Shown piece after piece: positions 23,406 to 26,045 of a stretch of 26,045 nucleotides of DNA. A program made the translations under genes and the position numbers. The stretch comes from a bacterium (GTDB lineage Bacteria > Bacteroidota > Ignavibacteria > Kapaibacteriales > UBA2268), in contig JAUHXN010000006.1 in assembly GCA_030426865.1 (NCBI GenBank), forward strand, positions 1 to 26,045. Reading direction: 5' to 3'. Every line of letters begins with the position of its first letter. Position 1 is the first letter of the stretch. The notes under the pieces were generated by a model. That model was not told the DNA's origin. It saw only the letters and a list, made by a program, of their open reading frames with translations, and made no database searches.

Positions 23406-24224
23406 ATGAAATATGAAAAAGAAATTATAAAAGCTTATGAAGATCCGAATTTTATGCATAGTAAAGAAGGAAGAACTATTAGGATTCTATCGGAATACTA
23501 TCATCCTCAAGCATCCTTAAAAAAGAACAGAATTTATAATACAGTAGTGTTTTTTGGTTCTGCCCGGTCTATATCTTCAGAAGATTACAAAATTAAGATG
23601 AATGAACTATTGGAAAAGAAAGCATCAGGTCATGATGTAGATGAAAATATAAGAATGCTAAAAAAACTTGAGTTTACTTCAAAGTACTACGACGCTGCAG
23701 TTGAATTTGCAAAAAAAATATCTGAGTGGTCCAAGACATTAACAACTGATAATAAAGTTTACGTTTGCACTGGAGGTGGACCAGGGATGATGGAAGCCGC
23801 AAATAGGGGAGCGTATGAAGCTGAATTTCAAAATATTGGATTTAATATCGAACTACCGTTTGAACAACATCCTAATCCTTATATTACTCCTGAATTAAAT
23901 TTTGAATTTCACTACTTCTTTATGAGAAAATTTTGGTTTGTTTATCATGCTAAAGCAATTGTAGTTATGCCAGGTGGATTTGGGACAATGGATGAACTAA
24001 TGGAAATGTTGACTTTAGAGCAAACAAACGTTATTAGTAAAAAAGTTCCTATAGTTTTATTCGGAAAAGAGTTTTGGAATAATCTAATTAATTTTGATTA
24101 TTTGTTAGAGATAGGGATGATAAGTGAAAAGGATTTAGATTTATTTATAATAATTGATGATGTTGATGAAGCTTTTGAGTATGTTGTTAATGGAATTTCA
24201 AAATTAATTAGAGTTGAAGAATGA
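23406..24224 (+). CDS. LOG-family (TIGR00730-type) Rossmann protein
   Basis: This 272-residue protein has FFGSARSIS (49-57), TGGGPGMMEAANRGA (122-136) and PGGFGTMDELMEMLTLEQT (189-207). The last two are the nucleotide and catalytic signatures of LOG-type nucleoside-5'-monophosphate phosphoribohydrolases. Family members release the base from NMPs, and some make cytokinins. The older annotation 'lysine decarboxylase' for this family is a misnomer. About 110 N-terminal residues with a helical insertion make it longer than minimal LOG proteins. It overlaps the next gene by ATGA. The substrate in bacteria of this type is unknown. Confidence 0.88.
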   Translation: MKYEKEIIKAYEDPNFMHSKEGRTIRILSEYYHPQASLKKNRIYNTVVFFGSARSISSEDYKIKMNELLEKKASGHDVDENIRMLKKLEFTSKYYDAAVEFAKKISEWSKTLTTDNKVYVCTGGGPGMMEAANRGAYEAEFQNIGFNIELPFEQHPNPYITPELNFEFHYFFMRKFWFVYHAKAIVVMPGGFGTMDELMEMLTLEQTNVISKKVPIVLFGKEFWNNLINFDYLLEIGMISEKDLDLFIIIDDVDEAFEYVVNGISKLIRVEE

Positions 24225-26045
24225 TGAAATCTTTTATCTTATTTATAGTTATAGTGTTTGCTACTATACCCAATTTGGCAGGTGAATTAGTTTTTAATAA
24301 TGATAAACCTGAAATTGGGGGTAGAGTACTGATAACTTTTCAAACAAATGCTAGTGTTTTAGACTCACACTTTCTAATAGCATATAGATTTAGAGATAAT
24401 CAAAAATATCCAACTGCTGAAGCCAGTTTATTAAACGGAGGAGTGAGACTTTTTATAGATTCAAGAGATAATTTTATACTTTTTAAAGTAATAAATAAAT
24501 ATGGTGTTATTGATGATAATAACGGTAAGTATTGGGATTTAGTTATACATAGTAATGGAAAACCAGTAAAAAATGCATATTTGAATAAAGCGTTAAGTTA
24601 TCTGGGAACTACTGGAGAGAATTACACTCGAATTCCCAACTATGATAGTATTAAAGTTGCTTTGGAAAATGAACTAAAGCTTTATCCTAATAATTTTAGA
24701 GCGAAGATTGCATATGAAACTTTGAAATTGGACTTTAAGTTAATCGATTATGATGAATATAGAGATCGGTTAGAAGATATACTAGATACTAAAATTGATA
24801 TAAATGATGAACTATCAATATCTGCTGCAGTTAAGGCATTAAACTCTCTTAATGAACAAGATAAAGCTAATGAATTAGAACAAAAATACATTAAAGAACA
24901 CCCGAAAAGTGAAATGGCAAAAGACCAAAGACTTGAAGAACTTGCTAATGTTAATAGCTTTCAAGAATTCGTTAATAATTTATCTTCTTATCTTAATGAC
25001 AATTATAAAGATAGAGAAATAGAAACAGTATATAATTCATTTGTACTTGCTCACTCACAATCTATAGATTTAATGAATGATATAGACAAAAACTTAAAGA
25101 AGTTGAATCTTGTTCCTACTTATTTATATAATGAAATTGCAATAACATATTTAGAAGATGAAGATATTAAAGGTGATTTCAGTCAAAAAGAAATTGAAGG
25201 GAATACACAGAAATACCTGAATTTAGGTTTTAAAAAGCTAGATAGCTTATATGAATTCAAACCAATTGATGTATCGTATCCAGAATGGAAAAAATTTATT
25301 TCAAAAACAGAATCAGATCTATATTTGTCACAATATAAACTTAATCTACTTACCAAAGACTCAATAAATGCATTATCAAGTGTTGTAAAAGCTATAGATG
25401 CTGCTCCATATCAAATGAACTCAACTCTCTATACTGAAGCTCTAGAATTGGCTAATAAGTATAATAAAACAAATCAGATAAAGAGTATAATTGAGAATGC
25501 ATATAAGAATAATATTGTAGATAGTGACTTAGAAAAATTCATTTTAAAATTAATCTCTGAAAATAATAATATAGAGATTAGTTATATAAATGAACTAATA
25601 AAATCGAATAAGAATAACAAGATTGATAAGTTAAAGAACTCACTTACAAAAGAAACTCAACTTAGTGGATTTGTACAGAATACAGACGGTACTTTTGCTG
25701 ATTTGGATAAGCTTAAGGGTAAGGTAAAGGTTGTATTGATTGGTTCTAGCTGGTGCGATGTATGCACGGAAGTATATCCTATATTCAATCAACTTCATTC
25801 CCAATACAAAGATGAATCAAAAGTAGAAATAATAGGTATTTCTATATGGGAAGATGACAACGCTAAGGAAAGTATAATAGAAATGATAAAAGATTTTGAG
25901 CTAGAATATCCAAACTATATTGATAATACGGACCTAATCCCCAGAAAACTAAATGTATTCGGATTCCCAACAATTGTGATAGTTGACCAAGATAATTATA
26001 TACGCTACACAATTAGAGGATTCAAAAATAGGGAAGAGCTACTAG
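24221..26045 (+). CDS. exported thioredoxin-domain protein, 3' end beyond the window
   Basis: Open from ATG 24221 to the window edge (608 codons), so the stop lies outside. MMKSFILFIVIVFATIPNLAG is a signal peptide. Residues of about 25-480 are a long, mostly helical region with no motif I recognise (PNNFRAKIAYETLKLDFKLI has a TPR-like look). From about 485 a thioredoxin/TlpA-type domain appears: GFVQNTDGTFADLDKLKG, the redox pair Cys512 and Cys515 in SSWCDVC, and the cis-Pro segment GFPTIVIVDQD at about 581. Such proteins act as periplasmic or envelope thiol-disulfide reductases. The start overlaps the LOG stop; a second ATG lies at 24224. Confidence 0.8.
   Translation, partial: MMKSFILFIVIVFATIPNLAGELVFNNDKPEIGGRVLITFQTNASVLDSHFLIAYRFRDNQKYPTAEASLLNGGVRLFIDSRDNFILFKVINKYGVIDDNNGKYWDLVIHSNGKPVKNAYLNKALSYLGTTGENYTRIPNYDSIKVALENELKLYPNNFRAKIAYETLKLDFKLIDYDEYRDRLEDILDTKIDINDELSISAAVKALNSLNEQDKANELEQKYIKEHPKSEMAKDQRLEELANVNSFQEFVNNLSSYLNDNYKDREIETVYNSFVLAHSQSIDLMNDIDKNLKKLNLVPTYLYNEIAITYLEDEDIKGDFSQKEIEGNTQKYLNLGFKKLDSLYEFKPIDVSYPEWKKFISKTESDLYLSQYKLNLLTKDSINALSSVVKAIDAAPYQMNSTLYTEALELANKYNKTNQIKSIIENAYKNNIVDSDLEKFILKLISENNNIEISYINELIKSNKNNKIDKLKNSLTKETQLSGFVQNTDGTFADLDKLKGKVKVVLIGSSWCDVCTEVYPIFNQLHSQYKDESKVEIIGISIWEDDNAKESIIEMIKDFELEYPNYIDNTDLIPRKLNVFGFPTIVIVDQDNYIRYTIRGFKNREELL

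Overview
This is an AT-rich bacterial chromosome segment that looks like Bacteroidota or a nearby FCB lineage. Ignavibacteria- or Kapabacteria-like relatives are possible, but I cannot resolve the class. Three things point this way: two secreted proteins end in type IX secretion (Por) sorting tails, a clear TTTG-N20-TAnnTTTG promoter precedes one of them, and several genes encode short lipoproteins typical of the group. Most genes are housekeeping. The stretch at about 11.9-15.1 kb is accessory.

Layout. 1-3971 (+) is a fatty-acid and RNA operon: the end of fabG, then acpP, fabF, rnc and gcvPB, closed by a strong terminator. 4182-5726 (-) is a stand-alone pyrroline-5-carboxylate dehydrogenase with its own terminator. 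5841-7505 (-) is an OmpA-like lipoprotein, divergent from alr (7580-8677, +). 8743-11821 (+) holds scpA, scpB, a small DUF6132-like membrane protein and a Wzx-type flippase; the last three overlap by ATGA junctions. tRNA-Arg(TCG) follows.

11898-15025 is an accessory patch. It holds a degenerate palindromic repeat, a TTG-started lipocalin-like lipoprotein, a 62-residue ORF made of 21-nt/7-residue tandem repeats coupled to an unknown single-span membrane protein, two unrecognised lipoproteins and a small MORN-like remnant. Fragments of one repeat (core CTAGTGAGCGAAA) recur through it, two of them inverted around a 1.5-kb block. It ends at tRNA-Leu(CAA) and tRNA-Val(TAC), both on the minus strand.

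15383-16704 (-) encodes an Mrp/ApbC-type P-loop ATPase followed by a NifU C-domain homologue. Neither protein contains any cysteine, although both families normally carry Fe-S clusters through CxxC motifs. I consider this the most interesting object in the window. 16915-18948 (+) is a T9SS-exported Asp-box protein. 19022-20416 (-) is a group II PLP decarboxylase. tRNA-Asp(GTC) follows on the minus strand, flanked by two related TTCGTAA palindromes. 20658-22628 (-) is a T9SS-exported subtilisin-like protease. 22678 to the window end (+) is a tight operon of a short-chain dehydrogenase, a LOG-family protein and a truncated, exported thioredoxin-domain protein.
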